In this document: one piece after another, positions 1 to 7,439 of the stretch | Numbering within the stretch: position 1 is the first letter of the stretch | Layout: every line of letters starts with the position of its first letter | Assembly: GCA_020446285.1 (NCBI GenBank) | Contig: JAGREZ010000124.1 | Location: forward strand, 1 to 24,477 | Direction of reading: 5' to 3' | Origin: Geminicoccaceae bacterium | GTDB taxonomy: Bacteria; Pseudomonadota; Alphaproteobacteria; Geminicoccales; Geminicoccaceae | DNA: 24,477 bases | Notes under the pieces: generated by a model | The model's input: the letters and a program-made list of their open reading frames with translations, nothing else | Databases searched by the model: none | What the model was told of the DNA's origin: nothing | Made by a program: the position numbers and the translations under genes

Positions 1-2
1 GA

Positions 3-31
3 TCCAGACAGATCGTACGGATCTGTCCGGA
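3..31. other. Strong hairpin at the window edge
   Basis: The arms at 7-14 (GACAGATC) and 20-27 (GATCTGTC) are perfectly complementary around a 5-base loop. Pairing continues outward for three more pairs after one mismatch, giving about 12 positions of stem. No T-run follows on the plus strand, and the minus-strand side lies outside the window. It could be the terminator of an upstream gene or a palindromic site ahead of the lipoprotein gene that follows. The structure is seen directly; its role is not. Confidence 0.4.
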
Positions 32-109
32 CAAATTGATGCAAAAACAAGAGGTAGTGTATTGGCGAATGAACGGAGTGAATGCGCCGATGCACTAGCG
101 GAGGTGCGG

Positions 110-439
110 ATGCGGATGCGGAACTGGATGGCAGGCGGTTTTCTGGGTGCGGTTCTCGCCGCCTGCGGTTCGTCCGTGACCGGTATCGGGGATGAGGGGG
201 CGATGACGGAGGCGGAGAGTTCCGGAATGCGGCCCGCGAGCGCGCCGGCCTCGCCACCCGAGGGGGCGATCGATGTGGGGCGGGGTGTCTATATGGTGCC
301 TGTCTCGAAAACGACCGACGGTTGTGTCCAGTATACGCCCTGGTCGGCGACATCGGCGGTCGTCACCGCGATCCATTACCGTCGGGTCGATGGCAGCTTC
401 ACCACCAATCGCGAAGAGGCCGCCGACTGTCCTTCCTGA
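110..439 (+). CDS. Small exported lipoprotein, function unknown
   Basis: This encodes a 109-residue protein that starts with a short basic stretch and a hydrophobic segment ending in a lipobox (V-L-A-A-C). It is therefore probably cleaved by signal peptidase II and lipid-anchored in the envelope. The mature part begins with a low-complexity linker rich in Ser, Ala and Pro, followed by a compact domain with the motif DGCVQYTPWS and a C-terminal Cys-Pro-Ser. The two later cysteines could form a disulfide. The ATG at 110 was chosen because GGAGG at 100-104 lies 5 bases upstream; the frame is open back to a TTG at 62, which would place an unlikely polar stretch before the signal. A PpiC-type isomerase gene follows 126 bases downstream in the same direction. 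I do not recognise the family. Confidence 0.7.
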   Translation: MRMRNWMAGGFLGAVLAACGSSVTGIGDEGAMTEAESSGMRPASAPASPPEGAIDVGRGVYMVPVSKTTDGCVQYTPWSATSAVVTAIHYRRVDGSFTTNREEAADCPS

Positions 440-565
440 CCGTGCCGATCCCGAGCGCGTTGTTGTCTACAGTCCCTGGATGTGGCTTGATGCGCATGAG
501 CGGTATCACCCCTTGCCCTCTGCCCGACGGCGGAGGTGCGGACTTTTCAGCCAATAGGATCTTTC

Positions 566-1420
566 ATGCGAAATGCAGCCTTTGTCGCCGCCCTTGTCGC
601 GGCCACGAGTCTTTGTGGTCTTTCGGCGGCTGCCCAGGACGCTGATGGCGACGCGGTCGTTGCCATCGTCAATGGCGAGGAACTGACCCGCGCCGATCTC
701 GTCGCGTCCTACGAGGCCCTGCCCGAACAGTACCGTCAGATGCCGGTCGAGGCGGTTTACGAGCCCCTCCTCCAGCGTCTGGTCGATGGCGAGCTTCTGC
801 TGCAGCGTGCCGAGAAGGAATCCATCGGTGACGAGGAGGAAGTGGCCGAAGCGGTGCGCCGGGCGCAGGAAGATGTATTGCGTCAGGCCTATCTCGCCCG
901 CGCGATCGACGCGAAGGTCACCGACGAGGCATTGCAGGCGGCGTATGAGGCGCGCAAGGGGATGCCCGGATTCGCCACCGAGGAGGTCAAGGCCCGGCAT
1001 ATTCTCGTCGAGACCGAGGAAGAAGCCCGCGAGATCATCGTCAAGCTCGAGGAGGGCGCGGATTTCGCCGAACTCGCGAAGGAGCACTCCACCGGGCCGT
1101 CGGGTCCCGATGGCGGCGATCTCGGTTATTTCGAGCGTGGTGCGATGGTGCCCGAGTTCGGTGATGCCGCCTTTGCCATGGAGCCCGGCACGCACACGGC
1201 CGATCCGGTCAAGACCGATTTCGGCTGGCATGTCATTCTGGTCGAGGACAAGCGCACGACCGAACCGACCTTCGAGGAACTCGAACCGCAATTGCGTCAG
1301 GAGCTCGCGGCGCAATCCGTGACCGAGGTGCTCGAGGATATCCGTGACGGTGCCGACATCACCCGCTTCAACATCGACGGCAGCGAGCAGGCCGTCGAGG
1401 AGGAGCCGAAGGCCGAATGA
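566..1420 (+). CDS. Exported parvulin-type peptidyl-prolyl cis-trans isomerase
   Basis: The product has 284 residues. An N-terminal signal peptide (MRNAAFVAALVAATS, then an Ala-rich cleavage region ending SAAAQ) sends it to the periplasm. Residues of about 25-135 form a SurA/PrsA-like helical chaperone region. Residues of about 140-230 form a PpiC rotamase domain, seen in the motif ARHILVETEEEA, the conserved GPSGPDGGDLGYFERG loop and the closing TDFGWHVILVEDKR. The C-terminal tail is acidic. Such proteins help outer-membrane and secreted proteins fold. The ATG at 566 is preferred over one at 536 because it starts directly at the signal peptide and has an AGGA-like site just before it. The gene converges on malonyl-CoA decarboxylase, with a hairpin between them. 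Confidence 0.93.
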   Translation: MRNAAFVAALVAATSLCGLSAAAQDADGDAVVAIVNGEELTRADLVASYEALPEQYRQMPVEAVYEPLLQRLVDGELLLQRAEKESIGDEEEVAEAVRRAQEDVLRQAYLARAIDAKVTDEALQAAYEARKGMPGFATEEVKARHILVETEEEAREIIVKLEEGADFAELAKEHSTGPSGPDGGDLGYFERGAMVPEFGDAAFAMEPGTHTADPVKTDFGWHVILVEDKRTTEPTFEELEPQLRQELAAQSVTEVLEDIRDGADITRFNIDGSEQAVEEEPKAE

Positions 1421-1440
1421 CAGGCTGAGGGCGGCGGCAG

Positions 1441-1464
1441 ACCAGCGCCGGCCTGCGGGCTGGT
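1441..1464. terminator. Hairpin between convergent ppi and malonyl-CoA decarboxylase genes
   Basis: The arms ACCAGC at 1441-1446 and GCTGGT at 1459-1464 pair perfectly. An inner CCG/CGG pair extends the stem to nine base pairs with one bulged base. It fills most of the 45-base gap between two convergent stop codons, as expected for a bidirectional terminator. No clear T-run follows on either strand, so termination there is inferred from structure and position. Confidence 0.5.
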
Positions 1465-1465
1465 G

Positions 1466-2779
1466 TCAGCTGTCGTCGCCCGCGAGCGGGCGGATGAGGG
1501 ACCGGACGGCGGACGAGGCGACAACCGTTCCGTCATTGGCGAAAGCCTCATGGTTGCGCTCGATATGCGCCAGATCGTAGCGGTAGTTCACAAGGACGCC
1601 GGCTGATTCGCCGAGGCCCTTGACGGATGTGTCGCCGAGCCAGTTGATGCGCTCCAGTCGCGCTCCGTTGTTCAGGTGAAAGCGGGCGACGGGGTCGCGT
1701 GCGCGGCCCTTTCGTTTTTCGAGCATCAGATAGTGTGCGGCGAGTGCTTCGAGATGTGGCTTCGCTTCGCTGGAGAACGTCTCGTCGTCGACCCAGTCCG
1801 GCTGTTCGAGGCGCTCGAGGCGTGCATTGTCGGCGGTGTCGAGACGACCGTTCACGGCCGCCTCGCGATACCATTCGAGGAATCCCGGCACCGGCGACAG
1901 CGTGGCGAAGGTGCGAAGCGCGGGTTGCTCGCGCGAGAGCTCGCCGACAACGAGCTTGATGAGGAAGTTCCCCAGGGACACGCCGCGCAGACCATCGAGA
2001 CAGTTGCTGATGGAATAGAATATGGCGGTGTCGGCCGCAGCCGGATCGCCGATTTCGCTGGTCGGCTCGATCAGCGGCTGGACGCTGGCGGCCATTCCCC
2101 TGACGAGGGCCACCTGCACGAAGATCAGCGGTTCGTCGGGCAATGCCGGATGGAAGAAGGCGAAGCAGCGCCGGTCGCGGCCGAGGCGCCTGCGAAGAGC
2201 TTCCAGATTGGGGATTTTCTGTACTTTCTCGTAGCGCATGAGCTTCTCGAGAAGGGAGGCCGGACTGTTCCAGTCGATCCGCACGAGACTGAGAAATCCG
2301 GGATTGAGCCAACCCTTGAGCAGTTCGCGCATGTCGGAATCGACGGCGCTGAATTCCGGGTGATCGGCGAGATTGCGCAACAGGAACTCGCGCAGTGAAA
2401 CGAGGGATCCGATGCCGTTGGGCGCCATGTTCATGCGTCGGAAGAGTTCCATGCGTGGCGCCTCGACGGCGTGGCGCAGGCGGGCGAGGCGGGCAGCCGT
2501 CGGATCGGCGGCATAGCCGGCCGCGGCTTCGTTGATCCGTGCCGGATCGACCTCGAGCGATCGGGCGAGATAGCGCAGGAAGACGATGCGGGTATCGCCG
2601 CCGGAGCCTGCCAGTTGCTGGACCAGTTCATGCGCGAGTGCCGCGCCGACGGCATCGCCGCGGGTCGAGAGGAGGTCGGCGGCAAGCTGTTCGGGACTGG
2701 TTCGCCTCGCCGTCAGCCGTCCGCGCAGAAGATCCCGGCCGGCATCCGCGATCGACGTCCAGATCTGGGTGACACGCAT
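1466..2779 (-). CDS. Malonyl-CoA decarboxylase
   Basis: This 437-residue enzyme converts malonyl-CoA to acetyl-CoA and CO2, removing malonyl-CoA or feeding malonate use. The N-terminal half is helical, as in the family. The catalytic GNAT-like half shows the block FYSISNCLDGLRG with LGNFLIK, which matches the region of the catalytic Ser in the human enzyme. It also shows FHLNNGA followed by ERINWLGD, matching the region of the catalytic His. The C terminus contains NYRYDLAHIERNHEAF, typical of the family. The length fits bacterial members. The ATG at 2779 follows GGAG at a 5-base spacing. No malonyl-CoA synthetase or malonate transporter gene is adjacent, so a complete malonate pathway cannot be claimed here. 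The gene is divergent from the metal ABC operon. Confidence 0.93.
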   Translation of the reverse strand: MRVTQIWTSIADAGRDLLRGRLTARRTSPEQLAADLLSTRGDAVGAALAHELVQQLAGSGGDTRIVFLRYLARSLEVDPARINEAAAGYAADPTAARLARLRHAVEAPRMELFRRMNMAPNGIGSLVSLREFLLRNLADHPEFSAVDSDMRELLKGWLNPGFLSLVRIDWNSPASLLEKLMRYEKVQKIPNLEALRRRLGRDRRCFAFFHPALPDEPLIFVQVALVRGMAASVQPLIEPTSEIGDPAAADTAIFYSISNCLDGLRGVSLGNFLIKLVVGELSREQPALRTFATLSPVPGFLEWYREAAVNGRLDTADNARLERLEQPDWVDDETFSSEAKPHLEALAAHYLMLEKRKGRARDPVARFHLNNGARLERINWLGDTSVKGLGESAGVLVNYRYDLAHIERNHEAFANDGTVVASSAVRSLIRPLAGDDS

Positions 2780-2816
2780 GCGGACTCCGGAGCTTGTCAG
2801 TCGGGGGCACGCAACA

Positions 2817-2843
2817 ATTAGACCCGGGTCGGGAAGGGATCAA
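2817..2843 (-). promoter_or_regulatory. Candidate promoter for malonyl-CoA decarboxylase with central palindrome
   Basis: Read on the minus strand, TTGATC (2843-2838) and TCTAAT (2822-2817) resemble -35 and -10 boxes with a 15-base spacer, a little short. The perfect 10-base palindrome GACCCGGGTC at 2821-2830 lies between and partly over them, where a repressor could bind. All of this is read by eye. Confidence 0.3.
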
Positions 2844-2894
2844 CCGTTCGCGGCAGATGTGCGGCCGTGCCTGCTGCACCATGAAACATAGCAC

Positions 2895-2923
2895 TTGAAA
2901 ATAAAGTTAGCTCAAACTAACAT
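2895..2923 (+). promoter_or_regulatory. Promoter of the metal ABC transporter operon
   Basis: TTGAAA at 2895-2900 and TAACAT at 2918-2923 form -35 and -10 boxes with a 17-base spacer. This is the only AT-rich patch upstream of the operon, and it sits about 50 bases before the likely start codon at 2975. The -10 element overlaps an inverted repeat described separately. Confidence 0.5.
2906..2921. promoter_or_regulatory. Inverted repeat, probable MntR operator
   Basis: GTTAG-N6-CTAAC is a perfect 5-base inverted repeat whose right arm covers the -10 box of the operon promoter. Binding there would block RNA polymerase. The operon ends in a gene for a DtxR-family MntR with all manganese ligands conserved, so that protein is the obvious candidate. 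The repeat is seen directly; the regulator assignment is inferred. Confidence 0.5.
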
Positions 2924-2963
2924 GATGGATAACCGAATGATGTCTGATGCGCGTTGAGCGGGC

Positions 2964-2968
2964 GGAGG
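2964..2968 (+). promoter_or_regulatory. Ribosome binding site that sets the start of the binding-protein gene
   Basis: GGAGG lies 6 bases before GTG 2975 and 9 bases before TTG 2978. It lies downstream of the first in-frame start, TTG at 2954, so that longer version is unlikely. Confidence 0.55.
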
Positions 2969-2974
2969 TTGAGT

Positions 2975-3925
2975 GTGTTGCGGCTGGCAGTCCTTTGGCT
3001 GGTGTTCTTCATGTCGGCAGCGGGAACCACGTCTGCGGCGGCACCCTTGCGGGTGGTGACGACGACGGCGCAGATCGCCGATGTCGTGCGCAATGTCGCG
3101 GGACCGCGGGCGATGGTCGAATCCATCATGGGCGAGGCGGTGGATCCGCACACTTACCGGCAGACGCGAAGCGACATCGTCACCCTCAGGCGGGCCGATC
3201 TCGTTCTCTACAACGGCCTCTATCTCGAACCGCAGCTCGAACCGCTGCTGCAACGTCTCGCAAGAAGCCAGAACGTCGTGGCGGTGGGCGAGAAACTCGA
3301 TCCGGAGATGCTGCTTTCCCATCCTGATTACGATGGCAAATTCGATCCGCATATCTGGATGGATGTGGCGATCTGGAGCCGTATCGTACCGGTGGTGGTC
3401 GATGCGCTTGCTCGGGTCGAGCCGGATGAGCGGGCCTTTTTCGAGGAACGTGCGAAGGTCTATCTGGATGAGCTCGCCGGTCTCGGGGCCTATGTCCGCG
3501 AGGTGCTGGCGAGTATTCCCGAACGGTCCCGCATTCTCGTGACCGCGCATGACGCGTTTCGCTATCTCGCCCGTGCCAACGACATCGAGGTCGTCGGCAT
3601 TCAGGGGCTGAGCACGGAAAGCGAGGCCGGCCTGCAGCGTGTCGAGACGCTCGTCGACATGCTGGTCGAACGCGGGGTCGGTGCCGTGTTCGTCGAGAGC
3701 TCGGTGCCGCGCCGCAACATCATGGCGCTGGTCGAGGGCTGTGCTGCGCGCGGGCACGGGATTTCCGTCGGCGGTTCGCTCTACTCCGATGCGATGGGTG
3801 CTCCGAACAGCTACGAGGGTACCTATGTCGGCATGATCGACCACAATGCGACGGCCATTGCCTCCGCGCTTGGCGGCACCGTTCCCGAACGCGGCTGGCA
3901 GGGCAGGCTCGGAGCCGGGAGCTGA
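2975..3925 (+). CDS. Periplasmic manganese/iron/zinc-binding protein of an ABC importer (TroA/MntC type)
   Basis: This is a 316-residue solute-binding protein of cluster A-I. Residues 1-23 form a signal peptide without a lipobox, so the mature protein should be soluble in the periplasm. The metal ligands expected for the TroA/PsaA/MntC group are visible: H59 in DPHTY, H126 in DPHIWMD, E215 in STESEAG and D272 in SLYSDAMG. The His-His-Glu-Asp set fits manganese or iron importers better than the three-His zinc type, and there is no His-rich loop. It captures the metal and delivers it to the two permeases encoded downstream. Its stop shares one base with the ATPase start (TGATG). The probable operator at 2906-2921 suggests metal-dependent repression. 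Confidence 0.93.
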   Translation: MLRLAVLWLVFFMSAAGTTSAAAPLRVVTTTAQIADVVRNVAGPRAMVESIMGEAVDPHTYRQTRSDIVTLRRADLVLYNGLYLEPQLEPLLQRLARSQNVVAVGEKLDPEMLLSHPDYDGKFDPHIWMDVAIWSRIVPVVVDALARVEPDERAFFEERAKVYLDELAGLGAYVREVLASIPERSRILVTAHDAFRYLARANDIEVVGIQGLSTESEAGLQRVETLVDMLVERGVGAVFVESSVPRRNIMALVEGCAARGHGISVGGSLYSDAMGAPNSYEGTYVGMIDHNATAIASALGGTVPERGWQGRLGAGS

Positions 3926-4746
3926 TGGACGGGCGCGGGACATCCGGATGGAGCACGGCGGCGGTTCACCTTCTGCCGCAGGGCGATACTCCGGACATTC
4001 CGCCGGCGCTGGAGGTAAGCGGGCTCACGGTCGTCTATGATCGCAAGCCGGCGCTATGGGACATTTCCTACCGAAGTCCCACAGAAGGGCTCGTCGCCAT
4101 CGTCGGCCCCAACGGTGCAGGCAAATCGACCTTCCTCAAGGCCGTTCTCGGTCTGGTACCGAGGGTCTCGGGCAAGGTCGAACTGCTAGGCGAGCCTGCC
4201 GGCAAGGTTCGCGGGCGGATTGGTTATGTGCCGCAGCGAACGGCCGTCGACTGGAGCTTTCCGACCACGGCACTCGATGTCGTCGCCATGGGCCTCTACG
4301 GCCGTATCGGCTGGCTTCGTCCGGTGCGTCGCCATCATCTCGCCAGGGCCAGGCGGTATCTGGCCGATGTCGGCATGGAGGCGTTTGCCGACAGGCAGAT
4401 CGGCCAGCTTTCCGGTGGCCAGCAACAGCGGGTCTTTCTCGCCCGTGCACTCGCCCAGGAGGCTTCCGTCTATTTCATGGACGAGCCCCTCGTCGGAGTC
4501 GATGCGGCGACCGAGAGCGTCATTTTCGATATTCTTCGCCGCCTGCGCCGGGACGGTCGCACGGTCTTCTGCGTGCATCACGATCTGCAATCGGTGTCGC
4601 GCCATTTCGACCATGTGCTGATTCTCAACATGCGCAGTTTCGCCGCCGGTCCCGTGGACAGGGTGTTCACCGCCGAAAACCTGCAGGAAGCCTATGGCGG
4701 ACGGCTCGCCCCGGGCGAGCTCTCCGGGCTCCGGCTTTCGGGATGA
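3925..4746 (+). CDS. ATP-binding subunit of the metal ABC importer
   Basis: The protein has 273 residues and is the cytoplasmic motor of the importer. Walker A is GPNGAGKST at residues 61-69, the signature LSGGQQQR begins at residue 162, Walker B ends in D186-E187 (YFMDEP), and the switch His is at about 218-219 (VHHD). The D-loop reads LVGVD, close to the F-x-GVD form typical of manganese/zinc ATPases of this class. The first roughly 30 residues are an unusual polar extension before the first strand (ALEVSGLTVVYD), so translation could begin later. The start overlaps the binding-protein stop by one base and the stop overlaps the permease start by four bases (ATGA), so the subunits are probably translationally coupled. 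Confidence 0.95.
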   Translation: MDGRGTSGWSTAAVHLLPQGDTPDIPPALEVSGLTVVYDRKPALWDISYRSPTEGLVAIVGPNGAGKSTFLKAVLGLVPRVSGKVELLGEPAGKVRGRIGYVPQRTAVDWSFPTTALDVVAMGLYGRIGWLRPVRRHHLARARRYLADVGMEAFADRQIGQLSGGQQQRVFLARALAQEASVYFMDEPLVGVDAATESVIFDILRRLRRDGRTVFCVHHDLQSVSRHFDHVLILNMRSFAAGPVDRVFTAENLQEAYGGRLAPGELSGLRLSG

Positions 4747-5963
4747 TCGGGGAACTGCTGCCGATCCTGTTGCTGCAGGGCGGCTACAACACCACCATCG
4801 TCTGCATCGGCGCCGCCATGCTCGGCGCCGCTTCCGGCATGGCGGGCAGTTTCGCACTGCTGCGCAAGCGGGCGATGGTCAGCGACGCCATCAGCCATGC
4901 CACCCTGCCGGGCGTCTGTCTCGGGTTCATTGCCGCGCTCTGGTTCATTGGCGCGGGCCGCTCGCTGCCCTTCATCCTTGCCGGTGCCGCGCTCTCGGCC
5001 ATGGCCGGTGTCGTTCTGGTCGATCTCGTCAGACGCAGCGACCGGCTTGGCGAGGACAGCGCGATCGCCGTCGTGCTCAGCACGTTCTACGGTCTGGGCA
5101 TGGTGCTCCTGAGCTACATCCAGACCCTGCCGACGGCGGGGCAGGCGGGGCTCGAAGGCATGCTGCTCGGGGCAACCGCCGGCATGCTCCGCTTCGAGGC
5201 GGAGATGATCGCCATTGCCGCCCTCGTGCTGCTCGTCGTCACCATCCTTCTGTTCAAGGAGCTGGGCCTGGTCTGTTTCGACCCGGAATTCGCCCGGGCG
5301 GGCGGCTGGCCGGTCCGGTTGCTCGACCTTCTCATCATGAGCCTTGTCACCGGCGTGGTCGTGATCGGCCTCAAGACCGTCGGACTCGTGCTGATCGTCG
5401 CCCTCCTCGTCATTCCGCCGGCTGCGGCGCTCTACTGGTCGAGACGTCTTGCGCCCATGGTTTTCACAGCAGCACTGATCGCCGCCGCCGGAGCCTATGT
5501 CGGTGCGGCCATCTCGGCCAGTGCACCCGATCTGCCGACCGGGCCGGTCATCGTTCTCACGCTTGCGGCCCTGTTCGTCTTCAGCCTGTTGTTCGCACCG
5601 AAGCGCGGGCTTGTCGTGGCGATGATCGCGCTCGTTCGCCATCGCATGACCATCGCCGAACGGCAGGGATTGCTGGCACTCGCGACGCGCCGGTCCGTGT
5701 CACAACCGCTCTCGCGCGTCCTGCTCCTTCGCCGGGGATGGATGGACGCAGCGGGAAACGCCACGACAGGCGGCCTTTCGCAGGCACGGCTCGTGCAACG
5801 TGACCAGGCGCTCTGGGATCGCTATCTTCTCGACTATCCCGAGGACGCCTTCGCCTGCCGGGAATGGTCCATGCGGTTCATCGAGGAGGTCCTGCCCGGC
5901 GATCTGGTCGCCGAGCTCGACCGGCGGACAGTCGAGGCATCCCTTCGGACCGGGGGTGTCTGA
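4743..5963 (+). CDS. Metal ABC importer permease with C-terminal DtxR/MntR-like extension
   Basis: This 406-residue protein starts at an ATG overlapping the ATPase stop. Residues 1 to about 285 form an ABC-3 permease core with about eight or nine membrane helices, the SDAISHATLPG motif and the family block KTVGLVLIVALLVIPPAAA. Ordinary family members end about here, near 280-300 residues. The extra 120 residues are hydrophilic. They contain a winged-helix-like stretch (LLLRRGWMDAAGN) and then ALWDRYL from residue 356 and FIEEVLPGDLVAEL near 380. This matches the order and spacing of the DtxR/MntR pattern HRLWE-x-YL followed by E-x-x-EHVLSPEL. The metal-binding His positions are replaced. It may sense or signal loading, or serve structure only. 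Permeases with such tails exist in other bacteria; the degenerate-regulator reading is my inference. Confidence 0.92.
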   Translation: MIGELLPILLLQGGYNTTIVCIGAAMLGAASGMAGSFALLRKRAMVSDAISHATLPGVCLGFIAALWFIGAGRSLPFILAGAALSAMAGVVLVDLVRRSDRLGEDSAIAVVLSTFYGLGMVLLSYIQTLPTAGQAGLEGMLLGATAGMLRFEAEMIAIAALVLLVVTILLFKELGLVCFDPEFARAGGWPVRLLDLLIMSLVTGVVVIGLKTVGLVLIVALLVIPPAAALYWSRRLAPMVFTAALIAAAGAYVGAAISASAPDLPTGPVIVLTLAALFVFSLLFAPKRGLVVAMIALVRHRMTIAERQGLLALATRRSVSQPLSRVLLLRRGWMDAAGNATTGGLSQARLVQRDQALWDRYLLDYPEDAFACREWSMRFIEEVLPGDLVAELDRRTVEASLRTGGV

Positions 5964-5965
5964 AG

Positions 5966-6949
5966 ATGGCCGGGATCGATGGAATCGACTTCCTGCAACT
6001 CGACATGCCTGCCATCCTGCTCGCGGTGCTGGCCGCCGTCGCCTGTGCCATTCCCGGCAATTTCCTCGTTCTGCGCCGGCAGAGCCTCCTCGGCGACGCC
6101 ATCAGCCATGTCGTGTTGCCGGGAATCGTGATCGGATTTCTCCTGTCGGGCACGACCTCCACCTGGCCCATGCTGCTCGGGGCCGGGGCGGCGGCGATCG
6201 TCGCGGTGGCGCTGATCGAACTCGTGCGCCGGCTTTCCGGTCTCGAGAGCGGAGCGGTCATGGGCATCGTCTTTACCTCGATGTTCGCCGCCGGCGTGCT
6301 CATTCTTGAACGGAGCGAGGCGCGCAATGTCCATATCGACGTGCAGCACGCACTCTATGGCAATATCGAGGGAACGGTCTGGCTGGAGCCCGCAAGCATC
6401 CGGGATCTGCTCGACCCGGCGATCCTCGCGACCACGCCCGGAGAGATTGCCCGCCTCGCCGTGGTCGTGCTGGTGATCGCCGTGCTGGTCGTGGCATTCT
6501 TCAAGGAACTCAGGATCACGACCTTCGATCCGGGTCTCGCGGCGACGCTCGGCTTCTCGCCCGGTCTCGTCTCGGCGGGGCTCGTTCTGCTCGCAGCACT
6601 GGCCGCGGTGGCGGCATTCGATGCGGTCGGATCGATCCTCGTGATCGCCATGTTCGTCTGCCCGCCGGCTATCGCCCGGCATCTGACCGATCATCTCGCC
6701 ATGCAGGTCGTCCTGAGTGTGGTGGCGGCCGTGGCTGCTGCCCTTTCGGGCTATGTGCTGGCGGCGTTCGTGCCGCTCTGGCTCGGTTATGGTCATGCGT
6801 TCAATGTCGCCGGTGCGATGGCCGTGACGGCGGGGCTCATGCTGGCTGTGGTCATGCTGTTCGCGCCGCGCTATGGATGGCTCGCGCGCCGTCTGGCGGG
6901 GAGTCGCTCCGCCGGCGTTGCAGGAAGTCCGGGAACCGTGGCCGACTGA
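5966..6949 (+). CDS. Second metal ABC importer permease
   Basis: The product is a 327-residue ABC-3 family membrane protein. It has the same landmarks as the upstream permease: an early cytoplasmic loop with GDAISHVVLPG, a central FKELRITTFDPGLAATLG segment and the late helix DAVGSILVIAMFVCPPAIA. About eight membrane helices are apparent. Unlike its partner it ends without a regulatory extension. Two different permeases in tandem imply a heterodimeric channel, as in Tro- and Sit-type systems. The ATG at 5966 lies two bases after the preceding stop, with a G-rich stretch upstream as a weak ribosome site. Gene order binding protein-ATPase-permease-permease-regulator is the same as in troABCD-troR of Treponema. 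Confidence 0.94.
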   Translation: MAGIDGIDFLQLDMPAILLAVLAAVACAIPGNFLVLRRQSLLGDAISHVVLPGIVIGFLLSGTTSTWPMLLGAGAAAIVAVALIELVRRLSGLESGAVMGIVFTSMFAAGVLILERSEARNVHIDVQHALYGNIEGTVWLEPASIRDLLDPAILATTPGEIARLAVVVLVIAVLVVAFFKELRITTFDPGLAATLGFSPGLVSAGLVLLAALAAVAAFDAVGSILVIAMFVCPPAIARHLTDHLAMQVVLSVVAAVAAALSGYVLAAFVPLWLGYGHAFNVAGAMAVTAGLMLAVVMLFAPRYGWLARRLAGSRSAGVAGSPGTVAD

Positions 6950-6995
6950 CCGGTCCGTGCGCGACGAGAGCCGATTGGGGGGACATCTTCGTTCG

Positions 6996-7436
6996 ATGCC
7001 GGGAAAGCTCGCCAAGGCCGCCGAGCAGGCTGCCCGTTTCGGTCGCATACGGGCCGATCACCGATCGGAGATCGCCGAGGATTATGTCGAGCTGATCGCC
7101 GATCTGATCGACGCGAACGGCGAGGCGCGGGTGGTCGATCTCGCCAAGCGCCTCGGCGTGACCAGTGCCACTGTCAACAATACCGTGCGCCGCCTGCAAC
7201 GCGACGGACTCGTCCACACGGAACCCTATCGCTCCATATTCCTCACCGAGGAGGGCTCGAACCTCGCGGCGCATTGTCGAAGGCGGCACCGGATCGTCCT
7301 CGGCTTCCTGCAGGCCCTCGGCGTGTCACGCGAGGTCGCGGCTCATGACGCCGAAGGCCTCGAGCATCATGTCAGCGACGAGACGCTGGACGCGCTCGCC
7401 AGCTGGACCGAACGGATTCGCGGTGGCGGGACCTGA
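6996..7436 (+). CDS. mntR: Manganese-responsive DtxR-family repressor MntR
   Basis: The protein has 146 residues. A winged helix-turn-helix (residues about 40-90, including RVVDLAKRLGVTSATVNNTVRRLQRDG) is followed by a dimerization domain. The six residues aligned with the Bacillus subtilis MntR metal site (D8, E11, H77, E99, E102, H103) are all present as D29, E32, H98, E120, E123 and H124, with identical spacing. Asp at the first position is the hallmark of manganese selectivity. It lacks the SH3-like third domain of iron-responsive DtxR. The start at 6996 is the first ATG after the permease stop, 46 bases downstream; an in-frame TTG at 6975 is an alternative. It probably represses its own operon through the inverted repeat at 2906-2921. 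Confidence 0.92.
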   Translation: MPGKLAKAAEQAARFGRIRADHRSEIAEDYVELIADLIDANGEARVVDLAKRLGVTSATVNNTVRRLQRDGLVHTEPYRSIFLTEEGSNLAAHCRRRHRIVLGFLQALGVSREVAAHDAEGLEHHVSDETLDALASWTERIRGGGT

Positions 7437-7439
7437 CGG

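Noticed and set aside
4692..5642. 316-codon minus-strand frame very rich in Asp, Glu, His and Gln
   Set aside because: It is antisense to the first permease; the composition is the mirror of codons for hydrophobic membrane residues.
5834..7048. 404-codon minus-strand frame
   Set aside because: It is antisense to the second permease and the start of mntR, with the same mirrored composition.
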